DNA of 64,000 bases, from NCBI GenBank assembly GCA_018105865.1, contig CM030861.1, positions 7,497,384-7,561,383 of the forward strand, given 5' to 3'. The notes under the pieces are model-generated. The model was not told where the DNA came from, did not search any database, and saw only the letters and a program-made list of their open reading frames with translations. Numbering within the stretch: the stretch's first letter is position 1; each line of letters starts with the position of its first letter. This DNA is from Metaphire vulgaris (lineage: Eukaryota; Annelida; Clitellata; Crassiclitellata; Megascolecidae). Shown here piece by piece: positions 13,298-24,477 of this stretch. A program made the translations under genes and the position numbers.

Positions 13298-14967
13298 TGG
13301 ACCCTAAAATTGAAACCCGATTGCTTAGTAAAGAATGGCTCTTTCTTGAAATTGTTTCCATATTCAATTCATCAATCTGTTGTCAACTCACATAAGTCCA
13401 TTCCTCTATCAGGTGGTTTATTGTTTTCATAGCTAATTCCACAAAGATTCATGTTCCTATACCACAAGCACATCTGATCAAATAAATCTCATTAAGTGAT
13501 CATCTAATTATAGAAAATAATTTCAATGGCTGGGAACACATCGCTGTAAGTATCAAAACCATTGAAGCCAGACTCAATTCCTTCATCAATTTAAACTAGG
13601 CACTACCAAGCAGTGGAAACATTACTATACCTTGATTTAATTAATTTCCCACATTTTGAGATAGAACAGGAAAGCATGGTATCATGCCATCTCAATTACT
13701 GATTACCAGTACCAGTAAATGGGTACTGCAGCATCATGGTAACAGCTCAGGTCAGATCATGGCACCTTCATATACTGCTAAGTCTTCATCAGCATCTATC
13801 ATGGTCATCAAAATCAGATCAGTGGGGGACTGGGAGGGGGAGATTCAGACCAAAGGGGAAAGAATTTTTAACCATTTCATTATGCCAAATAAGCTACAGT
13901 AGTTAGATGGGTTAATGTCCACATGAAATTTCCCCATTCCAATGCTAGGCCCTATACTGTAGAGCAGACTGGTGGAGGTTGGTGTAAGACTAAGCAGTGA
14001 ACAGGAATTTCTCATTTACCATTCTACAAATACCGCTCTGGATTAATCACAGATTCTAGGAACAATCTGGTTTCCATTAATACAGCATCTGATGGATGAT
14101 GATCACTTGGGCTTTGATCATCTGGATGTGTTTACAATTCTATTATTAATTCTGTTCTTTAATTCATCTTTCCAATGGCATTATCATTGGCCATTACGGG
14201 TAGACATCAATCATCATAACCACCATCCCAGCAACAGAAATGCCATAAATGTAACTGCTACCAACACCTTACATTCAGTGCAATCATTATCATCTTCCTC
14301 ATCCTAGTCCTGGTCACCACCCATCACCATCATCACCACCAGTCACAATTGTCAGTGCAAATATTATAGTGATCAATTCATGTTATGTTAAAGCCCTACA
14401 CATAAGCAGAACGAATGAAAAAATGTATTAATTCATCAATATAAAATGCATTGGAGAATTCCTACACCGCCTCTGAAAATAAACTTAGAAAATGGGGGAG
14501 GGAGGTGGTATAACAAGCCTTACAAAATATAAGTAACATTCAGTAACAGGCACAACTAAACCACCTTGGCTCCTTTGTAAGATACAATTACCCCTCCCCC
14601 CCCCAAAAAAAAAAAGAATCACTGAAGCTTGGATTCAGATGACAGCATCCCAGTGCATCACTGTGCAGGCCACAGAGGTCAGAGAGGTCATTGAGGTCGA
14701 CTCTCTCAGTTACACTGGGCCACAACACAAATAAACCACCTTGTCTCCTTTGTAAGATACAATTACCTCTGCCCCCAGTCTATTTTCCAATACCTCTATC
14801 TTCCCAACAACATTTCACTCCAAAACAAAGGAATTTGTGGCAATCAGTTTCATAGGAATTATAGGATCATAATTAATATTTATCTGGCATAAAAATTTAT
14901 CTAGCGTGACTTTTTGGGGGCCGGGGCATAAAATCTAACTGACTAGCAAAAAAAAAAAAAGGTCATC

Positions 14968-14999
<32 letters not shown>

Positions 15000-15262
15000 G
15001 CACGCAGCTCCTTTTACTATGGTTAGGGTTAAGCCTAACCCTACTACCTAGGGTTAACTAACCTGCTCGTTTTGTATTTGAATATTACAGTAACCTTTTG
15101 TATTTGATATAAAATTCAATCAATAAAATCAATCAATCAACTTCTATAGCACCACTATCATAATGCCCAGGGCATCAGCCGATGGCACACCAAATACTGT
15201 ATACCAGTACATCTAGGCAAATATAACTGCTGCTCCAAATAGCACATCATCATTATTATTAT

Positions 15263-15363
15263 TTTTGCCGTTGTCTTCTCATCCTCCTCCTCTTCCTCCC
15301 CTCTTCCTCTTCTTCCTCCTCCTCATCACCATCATCACCACCACCATCATCATCCTCATCATC

Positions 15364-15397
<34 letters not shown>

Positions 15398-15715
15398 GTA
15401 GAATTATTATAGTATTTGATAAGGCTTATCTGCAAAGTATAATTGTCATATTACTCTGTTAATGAAATTTCAATAATTCAATACTACACTGTAGAAACCA
15501 AATTGAAATTATTAACCGGTAATGGTAGGCGATACTCAAACTGCTCACATACAACATTAACTGAGCATTGTAATTTTCACAGAGGCACCTCAATGTTTCA
15601 TTTAGTAGAGCATCGGTCCCATTTGCCATCAACCTGGGTTCGATACCAGGGAACTCATATGTCCACCAGTGCGAGGTGGGCTTCAATACTATGGCCTGCA
15701 CAGCATCTTAGGCTG

Positions 15716-15753
<38 letters not shown>

Positions 15754-15876
15754 TGTGAAACTTCTTTAGCGCCATTATAATAGTGCATGCATCAGTTAAC
15801 GACTGCTTCAGAATGAAAGTAGTAGCAGTAGCAGTAGCAGTAGCAGCAGTAATAGTAGTAGTAGTAGTAGTAGTAA

Positions 15877-15929
<53 letters not shown>

Positions 15930-15990
15930 TAGTATCAGTAGTAGTAGCAGTAGCAGTAGTAGTAGGAACAACAGCAGCAGCAGGAGCAGT
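15263..15990. repeat. microsatellites around a tRNA-like SINE segment
   Basis: 15263-15398 is a CT-rich then (CAT)n tract, and about 15820-15963 is (AGT)n. Between them, about 15585-15665 contains TAGTAGAGCATCGG and the B-box-like GGTTCGATACC, then (ATCA)n at 15719-15750, giving a tRNA-derived SINE arrangement. Sequence to the right (15752-15800) matches, inverted, the CTATAGAAG-type tails at 32.5 and 51.9 kb. Confidence 0.6.
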
Positions 15991-16239
15991 AGTAGTAGTT
16001 CGTGGTTGAAATCCAGAGGACCATAGTCAAAGATCAAGTCCGTGGTAGTTCCTAGCTGAAAATCCTTCCTGGTTCCGGCTAAGGGGCATGCAATCCGAAA
16101 TAGATAACCAGTGCATCGCTATCAAAGCGCTATATAAACTGAAGATTGAGACCGATTTGAGATTGCGATGATCACGATGATCACGGCTGAAGCTTTGAGC
16201 GCAAAAATCTTTCAATTATATTGCTTAATGCTTCAATGC

Positions 16240-16650
16240 TACGTCTTTGCACTCATGTTTTCGAATAAGTGCAAGTTTTATGACTGAAGCTTCCAGATTT
16301 TCCAACAACGGTGAACCACGCTGGCACGGTGCAGCAGCATCACGGCGACCGACCAAGTATTTATCCTTCGTCCTCCATCCCGTTTACCGCTTTGGACTCG
16401 CCTTACACTTACCGTTAGACTGCACATACGATCGTTACGGACCGATTAGAACGTTACTAAAACGACTGGCAGAGACGCTAATGAGACATTTTGCTCACCT
16501 CTTTAAGTATCATTTCGTCTACGATCGTCTCCGCTCTTGTTATAAACCGCAACAAGTTTAAAACAAATCTCTACAGAGGCGCTACGAGCTAGAAAACACA
16601 GCTATATTACCAATTCGCCATCTAGTGCCAACGTCTACAAATTTCGCAAT
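16240..16650. promoter_or_regulatory. isolated CpG-rich stretch, possible promoter or first exon
   Basis: CpG density rises sharply here, while flanks are AT-rich or transposon-derived. On the minus strand there are donor-like sites (GGTAAGTG near 16405-16412 and GAGGTGAGC near 16492-16500), so a noncoding first exon of a leftward gene is possible. A 104-codon + strand frame crosses the region (16247-16561) but resembles nothing I recognise and has no flanking exon evidence. I cannot assign a gene. Confidence 0.25.
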
Positions 16651-16676
16651 AATATCATGTTCCATATTCTATAAGT

Positions 16677-18091
16677 CAGCTGTTCCCAAACTGTGGTCCG
16701 CGGACCGAAGGGGGTCCGCGGAGGATATGGCGGGGGTCCGCGAGAGCCTCCCAAAAATATTTATTAGCACTTCGTCTTCATAGTTTTAGCAGTCTGTGCT
16801 CTCAAATTCTGTGTGCCGGTCGAGCCACCATTAACAACGATAATTAATATAATTTAAATCAGAAGATATAATATACCACACATAATACCAGCGGTTCCCA
16901 AACTGTGGTCCGCGGACCGAAGGGGTCCGCGGAGGATATGGCGGGGGTCCGCGAGAGCCTCCCAAAATATTTAGTAGCGCTTCAAAGTTTTAGCATTAAA
17001 AGGCTGTGTTCTCAAATTATGTGTGCAGTCGAGCCATGCACCAATAACAATAATAATTAATATAAATCATAAGATAAAATATACTAAACTTTACCTAAAT
17101 CCACATAATAATATCTACTATTATCTAGCTATAGCCTATAGGCATACACCGCCAGCCGGAGTATAATATTAGCGGTGAAAGGGGGAAAACCAAGGAGGCC
17201 TCGGGAGAGCGTGCGAGAGGGACCAGCTGACGACATCAGTTCATTTTATTGAAAGTCCTTATTGAGAACGCTATTTATAACAGATTTTGCTTCATTCAAG
17301 AAATATTGCGCTCCGTAGCCTACTGATGCTTAGTCAGCTACCAGCCACCTGACCTGGGAGAAATCAAGAAGAAATTAAAAGCGGGTCAGCACTTTCTTCT
17401 CATATAATTTTGGCACACTAATTCCCCTGGCCGCCACCAGACCACCTAGAGCTGCATCTATCAATCATAAGCAAAGACCACCAGATTTCAGTAACAATGA
17501 GAAATAGGGCCTAATAGTAAAGTACACAGAGTTTATGCCGTTATGGTTAACAGAAGAATTGAGAAAATTAAAAACACAGTTAAAACACGTAAAACACACA
17601 AATAAAATCCTCGTATGATTTTAATCTCTTAGCCATATTAAATATAAGTAAACAAAAATGAAAACGAAGACTTTTCTCTGACTTTTCGTTGAAATTGACT
17701 TGCGTGCTTAGGCCTACGTGCTTGTCAAAATAAAATAAAGAATTGACAGTTTGTGCAAAAAAGCAAAGACATCCATCTCATTAATAGCAATTAATTATAT
17801 TTTAAAGAGAATTTGACGAAGTAACTGATTCTGGAAATAAATAAGCGTGTTAAATCTATCTGTAATGTAAAAACGTTTAGGCCTATTCAGTGTTTAATTG
17901 CAGGCCTATATTATGATTGTCCGCGCCGTAGCATGTCGTCTTAGGGAAAGCGTTGGTGTTGTGGGAATAGTATGCCCGTTGTTTTAATTAAATATTAACT
18001 GTAACATTTACTTGTTAAATAATGTGGTCCGCGAGCTAAGCTGGGAACAAAGTAGGGGTCGGCAATCCAAAAAGTTTGGGAACCTCTGTTT
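16677..18091. mobile_element. tandem hAT-type element ends (GGTTCCCAAACTG...GTTTGGGAACC)
   Basis: Two head copies start with CAGCTGTTCCCAAACTGTGG (16677) and CAGCGGTTCCCAAACTGTGG (16889). Both continue into the GGTCCGCGG/GGGGTCCGCGAGAGCCTCCC block. The matching inverted tail, ending in GTTTGGGAACCTCTG, lies at about 18077-18091. About 1.2 kb separates the second head from the tail, with no readable transposase. This looks like a partly duplicated non-autonomous hAT element; no clean 8-bp duplication was found. Confidence 0.6.
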
Positions 18092-18139
18092 CAGTAGACT
18101 CGGTTGTCGCTAAACAGACAAAACAGGACATCTATCCCC

Positions 18140-18310
18140 AATAAACACCAAACGTTGGGCCATTGCAGGGCCGACGCGTGTAAGTGCGGGCCACATGGCG
18201 ATATTGGCCGAAGACCCGCCAACAGATTTATGCCCACAGTGGGCCAATGAAGCTGGCCCAGACGCGGCCAGTCGACGCTTAATGCTTACCGGCGTAGTAA
18301 TACGCACTAT
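18140..18310. repeat. GC-rich GGGCCA-repeat block
   Basis: A short CpG-rich segment contains several GGGCCA/TGGCCC words in both orientations, suggesting a decayed palindromic repeat. No coding function is visible. Confidence 0.35.
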
Positions 18311-18479
18311 AGTTCCGGTGCACTATTTTAGCTGCTTAATCAAGTGTAAATCAACAAATAACAAATAATATTCTCATAAAGTTATAATTAATTATACTTT
18401 TATTAATTATAAATTAAATTAGTGCATCATTGTTTTGAATAACACTTAATCATAACTTTTAGAAGTTTTTGTAATTCAA

Positions 18480-18541
18480 ATAAATGTTACTGCGGGACTG
18501 ATATATGGCCGCGATCTGCTGCTCTCGTTAAACGCTGTGAA
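18480..18541 (+). promoter_or_regulatory. possible noncoding first exon of the DUF4806 gene
   Basis: A CpG-containing segment ends in a strong donor-like GTGAGT at 18542. It lies 0.9 kb upstream of the first recognisable DUF4806-gene exon on the same strand. The link is inference. Confidence 0.2.
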
Positions 18542-19109
18542 GTGAGTTGAATTTATTTTTGTAACAAGTTCATTTTTAAAACAAATCTTGTAGTTCAATT
18601 GTCTGCACTTAATGTGCGAGTGGTGAACTTTGCAATTTGAGGCTTCCCTTTGAAACTTGACTTGGCTCTTAAAACATTGTCATGCGCTGTTGCGCCGCCA
18701 CGTAATGGTATATGTATCGCGTACGTGATCTATAATTATAATTGTGGAGGGGTGGGCGGAAACTGGCGATTAGAACCCATTGCTTACTGTTACACCTGTA
18801 ATTCTCTGGTTTCTCTATTCACTGTTGTGTATAAAAGTGTAAGCATCTAGTATCGGAAAGTCGTGTCAATGTGTTGCTGATATGTGTGGACTTGCATAGG
18901 AATATGACATGCTTATGTACAGCCAGTTGGTGCAAAATATTGTGAAATGGGTTTAAAATTAAAAATGTTGGCCTGTAGTATAACAGCATTGAATGTCAGC
19001 TGGTCCAACAGATGCATTATGCAAATACAAGGAATTGCTTGAATAGACACAATTAGCTTGTTCTCCAGTTTGTTAACGGTAATTTTAAAAGCATTTTACT
19101 ATTCTTTCT

Positions 19110-19370
19110 TATATAGAGACTCATATAGAGACTCACTTATATAGAGAACAAGAAACACAAACAGAACTTTTTAGTGCAAGAGTGGTGGACAGATGGAATG
19201 AACTGGATGAGAGGATAGTAATGGCTACAACTGTGAATGAGTTCAAAATAAACCTCAGTAGTTTAGGATATTAGATTGACGGGAACAACAGTGGTTCTCA
19301 CACAGGGCAGTCCCTACCGAACCACTTTAAACCTCGTTATATATATTATTATATTATATTGTATTAAATC
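19110..19370 (+). mobile_element. CR1/L2-like LINE 3' end
   Basis: One frame reads FSARVVDRWNELDE then VNEFKINLSSLGY before a stop at about 19273. This matches the usual C-terminus of CR1-clade reverse-transcriptase proteins (pattern F..RVV..WN.L... ..VN.FK..L). It is followed by an untranslated tail with TTCTCACACAGG...CCACTTTAAA and an AT-rich terminus. It is 5'-truncated and in the same orientation as the DUF4806 exons. Confidence 0.7.
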
Positions 19371-19409
19371 AACATGCTGTCCAGTACTGTTGTGGATGTG
19401 TTGTTCCAG

Positions 19410-19645
19410 CATTTGTTACCTCTGAAGAGTACCGCATGATTTTTGCAAAATTAAATCGAATTGATTCCAAAATTGAGATATTGTCATGGAGTGTCACTAC
19501 ACTTGTCAACAGAGGTGGAACAAGAGGCAGCAGCTTGGATGTTCCCACTATGCCTGAAGGAATGAAACTGCCAGCTGATGCAGTCAAAGATTTGAAGGAT
19601 GCAGCATCTTTTGTCAAGCAGAATGAGCAAGCTGGACAAGGCTTG
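19410..19645 (+). CDS. DUF4806 gene, exon a
   Basis: Acceptor TTGTTCCAG ends at 19409 and the donor is TTG|GTTAGA. First in-frame ATG at 19436. The heptad-like MIFAKLNRIDSKIEIL suggests a short coiled coil. Ends in phase 0. Confidence 0.6.
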
Positions 19646-20436
19646 GTTAGATGGTGTTAATTTTATTAACTGGTACAGTAAGATCCAGGTTGAGTGTGCC
19701 CCCACATTTCATCTCTGATGTTTATTTCGGAATAAATATTCAGATGTTTATCTCTGAATGGGCCTTCTGTTACCCTATTTGAGCCATTTAAATATGCAAA
19801 ATTCGGCTTATGTCTCAAATTAGCCTACAGCAAGATGTACTCTGCCGAGAACGTTGAACATGCCAGTAGGGCCCAAAATTTATACTTTAGCCAATGCTAT
19901 CATGTATTGGATGTGTGTGTACATTACATGTAGCCTACCTAGTAAAATACGATGTACTTTATGAAGGTTTAACTGGAACTGTTTAGGCAAGATACTTGTC
20001 CACGTTTGAAGCGACAAGTATCACCGATACAGTTAATGGTATGATGAAGGCGATTATGATGAACGAATTGTCCTGCCAATTCAACTGGGCTGGAAACAGG
20101 GGAAAGCACAGCTTCCAAGCACTGGGATTGTCACCTTCCATATGTGGTATATGCACTCTTTATTTTGTTTGCAGATTTCAGGTCACAGTGGTTGTGTTTG
20201 TATATATTTGATAAGAGTTTGAGTCATTGCAATAGATTGCATTTTTTCACAATACATCTTCAAAACAGCTGTTACAGACAAACTCTATTTATTGACACTG
20301 ACTGTAATGGGCTTAAAACAATACAAAGTGATTTGCAGTTATGTGTAGGAAGTTGGTTAAACTAACAGACTATGCACCATATTGATTCCAGAGCAGCAAG
20401 CTAGAAGTCCAATTACACCAAACTCTTGATCAGTAC

Positions 20437-20493
<57 letters not shown>

Positions 20494-21119
20494 GCATGTA
20501 TTATTACTGCTCACCCAAATATATGCTGATGTCAGGCTTCATATTAAATTGACCAGTGCCAATATTTAGGTGTTATGTCTTTTGTTGTAATTGCTTGTAC
20601 TGTGCAGCTCCTTCAGTTACTGTTGGGACCATGGATAGTGTTGCTGCAATAGTGCAGGCTTCTAGTGACTTGTAAATACATTGACCAACTTGCTTGAGAT
20701 ACCAATCGTTAGCAGCTGTGGCTGGTATGAGCTAATGCAGACGCATCTTCTTAGAGAAACTCAGAGCAGATTAGCATGTTTTACCATAGGTATACATCAT
20801 CTAGAATGCAACTTTAGGGTGAATATTACATGAGGTATTATTGAGAGAAAAATTATTTGTATTTCAAATCAACAGTATTTGATGTCTCAATACTGTTGTC
20901 TAAGTTGCAGATGCTGTGCGAATTAACGAACAAACGAGAGATACCGTCAACAGGCTGGCTGAAGATAAAATTAAGGTCTGGCTGAGACAGGCTCGGAACA
21001 GAGATGGTGGTCGGAAACATTTTCTGACTGCTGCTGCAAAGCAGTCATCTGATAAAAGACGTTTTGAACAACTTCCCTCAGACCAGGAGTCTGACAACAG
21101 TGTCGAATCTGATAATTGA
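19410..21119 (+). CDS. DUF4806-domain protein, 3' three exons (N-terminus uncertain)
   Basis: Three exons join in frame: 19410-19645, 19987-20146 and 20911-21119 (stop TGA). The first encodes a short amphipathic segment from MIFAKLNRIDSK, then a PEGMKLPADAVKDLKD stretch. The second encodes ITDTVNGMMKAIMMNELSCQ followed by FNWAGNRGKHSFQALGLS, and the third DAVRINEQTRDTV...KVWLRQARNRDGGR. The pattern 'NELxxxxxWxGxxGKxxFxxL' followed by 'IKxWLRxAxxRDGGR' is that of DUF4806, a metazoan domain of unknown function. If translation starts at ATG 19436 the protein has 192 residues. The acceptor at 19409 leaves the exon in phase 1, so an upstream coding exon is expected; I could not find it, and a LINE end lies just upstream. 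An ATTAAA-like poly(A) signal lies about 80 bp after the stop. The gene may be incomplete or decayed. Confidence 0.7.
19987..20146 (+). CDS. DUF4806 gene, exon b
   Basis: Acceptor CTGTTTAG|GCAAGA and donor TGTG|GTATAT. Encodes the first half of DUF4806 with the conserved NEL...FNWAGNRGK block. Leaves one base to complete the Asp codon with the next exon. Confidence 0.7.
20442..20491. repeat. (AAT)n microsatellite
   Basis: Uninterrupted (AAT)n in the intron between DUF4806 exons b and c. Confidence 0.95.
20911..21119 (+). CDS. DUF4806 gene, exon c (terminal)
   Basis: Acceptor TAAGTTGCAG ends at 20910. The frame runs DAVR...WLRQARNRDGGR and then a polar Ser/Asp/Glu-rich tail (EQLPSDQESDNSVESDN) to TGA at 21117-21119. 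Confidence 0.75.
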
Positions 21120-21300
21120 CCTACAGCTTCTGTTAAAACAATGTCACATATTTATTTATTACACGATATAGTGAAGAAATTGTTTAGAACTGGTCATTTT
21201 ATTAAAATTAGTTGTTCTTTTGGACTTTCAATTTGACTAGTTTTCATTGCTTTTTGGCAGACATTGTAGCCTTTTGTACTGTGCAGTCTGCAGCTGACCC

Positions 21301-21518
21301 CATGCACGCCGCACATTGGGGCAAGAGATGACACTTGCCTCCTGGAAAATGCAAATACCAATATTTCACACTAAAATTTGAAAACCTTGATAAAATACTA
21401 ACTGTGACCATTGTGTTAAAATGTTTTTGCCCCTCCTGGAAAAATTTATGTTGCATAAACGTGATCATTGTGTTTTGCTCCTCCTGGTGAAAATTCTGCG
21501 GGTGCCCAGCAGCCCATG
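21301..21518. mobile_element. degraded CATGGGCG-family MITE
   Basis: The interior (GGCAAGAG..CACTTGCCTCCTGGAAAA, then 'gcccctcctggaaaaa') matches the better-preserved elements at 58647-59066 and 61296-61464. Ends CATGCACGCCGCACATT and GGTGCCCAGCAGCCCATG are decayed inverted repeats. Confidence 0.6.
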
Positions 21519-21797
21519 GTTGTAACCAATTAGTAAGCAAACTTAATATCTGTTTAAGAGGTTTCATTGTCGTTTTTGGCTTGTATTTTTTATAACATCT
21601 ATACTAGTAAATCAGTTGAGGCTGTAGATGGCGATCAATAATTTTCATATATTTTTGTTGTCAGATCTGATCAATAATTGATATTGGCTGTTAAAATGTT
21701 GTACCACTTATGTGAAAGTGCCGTTAGCATTATTTTTTTAGCATTATTTTTTGTTCAAAAATTGTCACAGCAATTATGTTGATACATGTATCAGAAT

Positions 21798-22082
21798 CAG
21801 TGTTTATTCTAGCCATCTTGATATTGTGGGGATTTTGAAATGTTTGGGAGGGAGGTCTGAGTCTCCAAAAACCTTGACAAGCAAAACAGAAGATCATCCA
21901 TCCTTCCTAATATCCTTTACCCTTCTCAAGTTCTCATTTACCCTTCTCAAATGCCCTGGCAACCAAATAAATTGTCATCTTTACATTTTGCCCTCTCCAA
22001 AAAGCCCCCATCCTCACACTTTTGGGGAAATTATAAAACTTTGGATGGGGGAATTCCCCCCAGAAGGCCTAGAATAAACACT
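21798..22082. mobile_element. CAGTGTTTATTCTAG-family MITE
   Basis: Starts CAGTGTTTATTCTAG and ends GGCCTAGAATAAACACT, with flanks ATCAGAAT / ATCACAAT (7 of 8 match). Same family as the elements at 46324, 50316, 52464 and 57918, but longer. Confidence 0.75.
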
Positions 22083-22267
22083 ATCACAATTGATCATCGA
22101 TCTTGCATTGTAAGTTGTATGCTGACTATGTTTGTCATTGATTTTTTTAAAAATTAATATGTTATGTTTTAGAAGTGAAGGGTGTGAGAGTTTATATATG
22201 GTAGGATGGTGCAGTATTATATGCTGGCCCACTGAAGGACCATTGAAGGCCGGATACAGATACGAAC

Positions 22268-22513
22268 TGAGGGCCCTTTGATGGCCGGGCATGTAGGGCC
22301 TTTATAGGACCAATTTGCAAAATCTATGAGGGCCCACTGCAGATATAAATTGAGGGCCCTTTGAGGGCCCGACATGCAGGGCCTTTATAGGGCCAATTTG
22401 CAAAATCTATGAGGGCCCAATGCAGATATGAACTGAGGGCCCTTTGATGGCCCGACATGTAGGGCCTTTATAGGACCAATTTGCAAAATCTTTGAGGGCC
22501 CAATGCAGAAAAA
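22268..22513 (+). repeat. 83-bp tandem repeat, three copies
   Basis: Units begin TGAGGGCCCTTTGA or TGAGGGCCCTTTGAGG at 22268, 22351 and 22434, an exact 83-bp period. Each contains several GGGCC/GGCCC words and 'tttataggaccaatttgcaaaatct'-like text. Partial units flank the array. No coding potential. Confidence 0.9.
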
Positions 22514-23333
22514 TAGCAATTATCGACATTGGCCCCTCAAAAAAAAATTCATTGGCCATATGATAGGGCCAACAAACTGTGTTGATTGGGTCGTCTCTCA
22601 AAAAATTTGTCTTTAACTTAGCGGTGGTCCCAATTGAGATCTTTTAGCCAGAACATTTCGTGTAGGCCTAATAATAGGCTAATATTACATTTAAGCCATG
22701 CAGTATTTTTGAAAGACTCGAAGACCGTTTAATTATCAAAATCGCTATTGAGGAGAGGTGCAAATACGCATGTAACAATGAGTAGCGTCGCTAGTATCTT
22801 TGCTATTAAGAAAATCACTCAGACAGTAATTAAGATTTATGTCATAGGCCTATATCTTGCAGTTAAATTAACAAAAACAGTTAACTTAACAAATTACTTA
22901 ACAAAGCACTTAACTTGCAGTTAAGTTAACAAAATCTTTGTTTTTTTAAGAAGAAGAAGAATTTATTTCCAAAACATACATACATGCTTTGTTTCTTTAT
23001 AGTTGCCTATATCATCGAAAACTTTCTCTTTCCGATACAGAATCGCCATTGTGACGAAACCCAGTTTGAAAGACAGCGTGTACATAGTATTCGATAGAGG
23101 ACCCTCTGTGACAGAACCTCATTCGGAAAAGTATAGTCAGTTTCACTGAAGGCATCCCATCGAATCAGTCTTTAAGACGACTGTATTGACTGCAAATGCC
23201 AGAGGACCCACTCCTCCAGCACTGGAAACGACCCATTTGCTCCGGAACACCAATTGACATCGGGCTATCGCCTATTCTTGAGCTTGTTAAAGTTATACAA
23301 CAATAATGTAACAGGTTTTATGTCTGAAAGCCG

Positions 23334-24477
23334 CAGTGATGTGACCAAGGCAGTCTAGTACAAGGCCAAGGCCAAGGCCAAGACACTAACCCTCAAGACC
23401 AAGGCCAAGACCAAGACTCTGAGCCCCAAGGCCAAGGCCAAGACCAAGGCAGTGACCTACAAGACCGAGGCCAAGGCCAAGACATTTCACTCAAGGCCAA
23501 GACCAAGGCCAAGGCTTCGATCCATTTTAACTATCGGCAGGGTCACACTCGTAATGTAATATACATATGAAATATGTACACTACAGTAGCGCTGACAATT
23601 GTTACACTATTGTACTATATATGTGAAAGAGCTAACACAACAGCCTAATAATAAACTAGTCAATATTGTTGTTTTGTAAATGTGTAATAATGCAGTGAAC
23701 ATTTTAGTTAATATGATCTGCATTCTGCAATCAGCTTTTGGTTTTTCAGTTACTTGCAGCTATAATAATAAAGATGCTGTCGTTATTTTTTTTAAACTGC
23801 TCATTTAACTCATTTGCCATTGCAACGCAAGAACATCAACATTTAAGCAGCTCATTCCCAAGCCTGGCTCGATGCGGTCTCCTTACAATTCCTCCTTGTG
23901 AAAATACTCTTTCAATGGGGGGGGGCGAAGTTGCAGGCACACAAAGAAGCCTAGAAAACAGTGGCATCAAGCTCATGAAATTCCTCTTAGCAAAAATGTT
24001 GCAGTCGGAGTCTGGATCAAATGAATCACTGTTGATTGTAGGCTACACAAGTTGTAATGACAAACTATAGCTGCCATCAGTGCCTTGTGATGTGACCAAG
24101 GCACTTGCTTCCAAGACCAAGGCCAAGTCCAAGGCACTAACCCACGAGGCCAAGACCAAGACCAAGACATTAGACCTCAAGACCAAGGCCGAGGCCAAGG
24201 CTTCGAAATCGGGCCTCGAGGCAGCCTCGAGGCCAGTGGCGTAGCGTGACTTTTGGGGGCCCGGGGGGCATCTTTGTCAAGCCCCAAAGTTCCAAAGTTT
24301 CGGGCCTCGGCACGTTCACTTCTATGGTATGGTTAGGTTAAGCCGAGGCCTAACCTAACCCTAGCTTAGAGCCCTCGGGCCCCCGCCAGGGGCCCGGGGG
24401 CAGTCAACAAAGTGCCCCCCCCCCCACGTTACGCCACTGCTCGAGGCCAAGACCAAGACCAAGGCTTCACATCACTG
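23334..24477 (+). mobile_element. hAT element with GGCCAAG subterminal arrays and transposase remnant
   Basis: The element is flanked by exact 8-bp duplications GAAAGCCG (23326-23333 and 24478-24485). Its ends are CAGTGATGTGACCAAGGC and GCCTTCACATCACTG-like. Inside both ends are arrays of the hexamers AAGGCC and AAGACC (about 23345-23520 and 24085-24205, 24440-24465), all in the same orientation. The middle holds a + strand frame (about 23840-24015) reading FPSLARCGLLTIPPCENTLS then IKLMKFLLAKML, which fits the hAT C-terminal dimerisation domain (pattern 'P.LA......IP.....ER.FS'), with the Ser-Glu-Arg motif altered. A MITE is nested at 24234-24439. The copy is non-functional as read. Confidence 0.8.
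24234..24439. mobile_element. nested hAT-type MITE, TSD CTCGAGGC
   Basis: A 206-bp element with ends CAGTGGCGTAGCGTGAC and GTTACGCCACTG has exact flanking duplications CTCGAGGC (24226-24233 and 24440-24447). It lies inside the right GGCCAAG array of the 23334-24477 element and so inserted later. A decayed relative is near 14897-15060. Confidence 0.9.

Larger units (their letters stand above)
12740..16240. other. gene-free stretch with repeats
   Basis: No gene is supported. Contents: a 34-bp tandem repeat (13208-13297); a dispersed repeat at about 13813-13900 related to the one at 45145-45395; a local duplication of 'aaaccaccttg...ctcctttgtaagatacaattacc' (about 14557 and 14724); AGGTCA direct repeats at 14676-14699; a degraded relative of the 24234 MITE near 14897-15060 including two poly-A tracts (14948-14996); and minus-strand SINE tails at 15116-15185 and 15722-15800. 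Confidence 0.45.

Noticed and set aside
15585..15665. Possible tRNA gene on the plus strand
   Set aside because: Only the box motifs are tRNA-like and it runs into an (ATCA)n tail; SINE.
16247..16561. 104-codon frame in the CpG-rich stretch
   Set aside because: No recognisable domain or exon partners; CpG-rich DNA has few stops. Kept only as a possible promoter region.
22268..22513. 83-bp repeats considered as a CRISPR-like or satellite array
   Set aside because: Tandem units without unique spacers and only three copies; a small tandem duplication.
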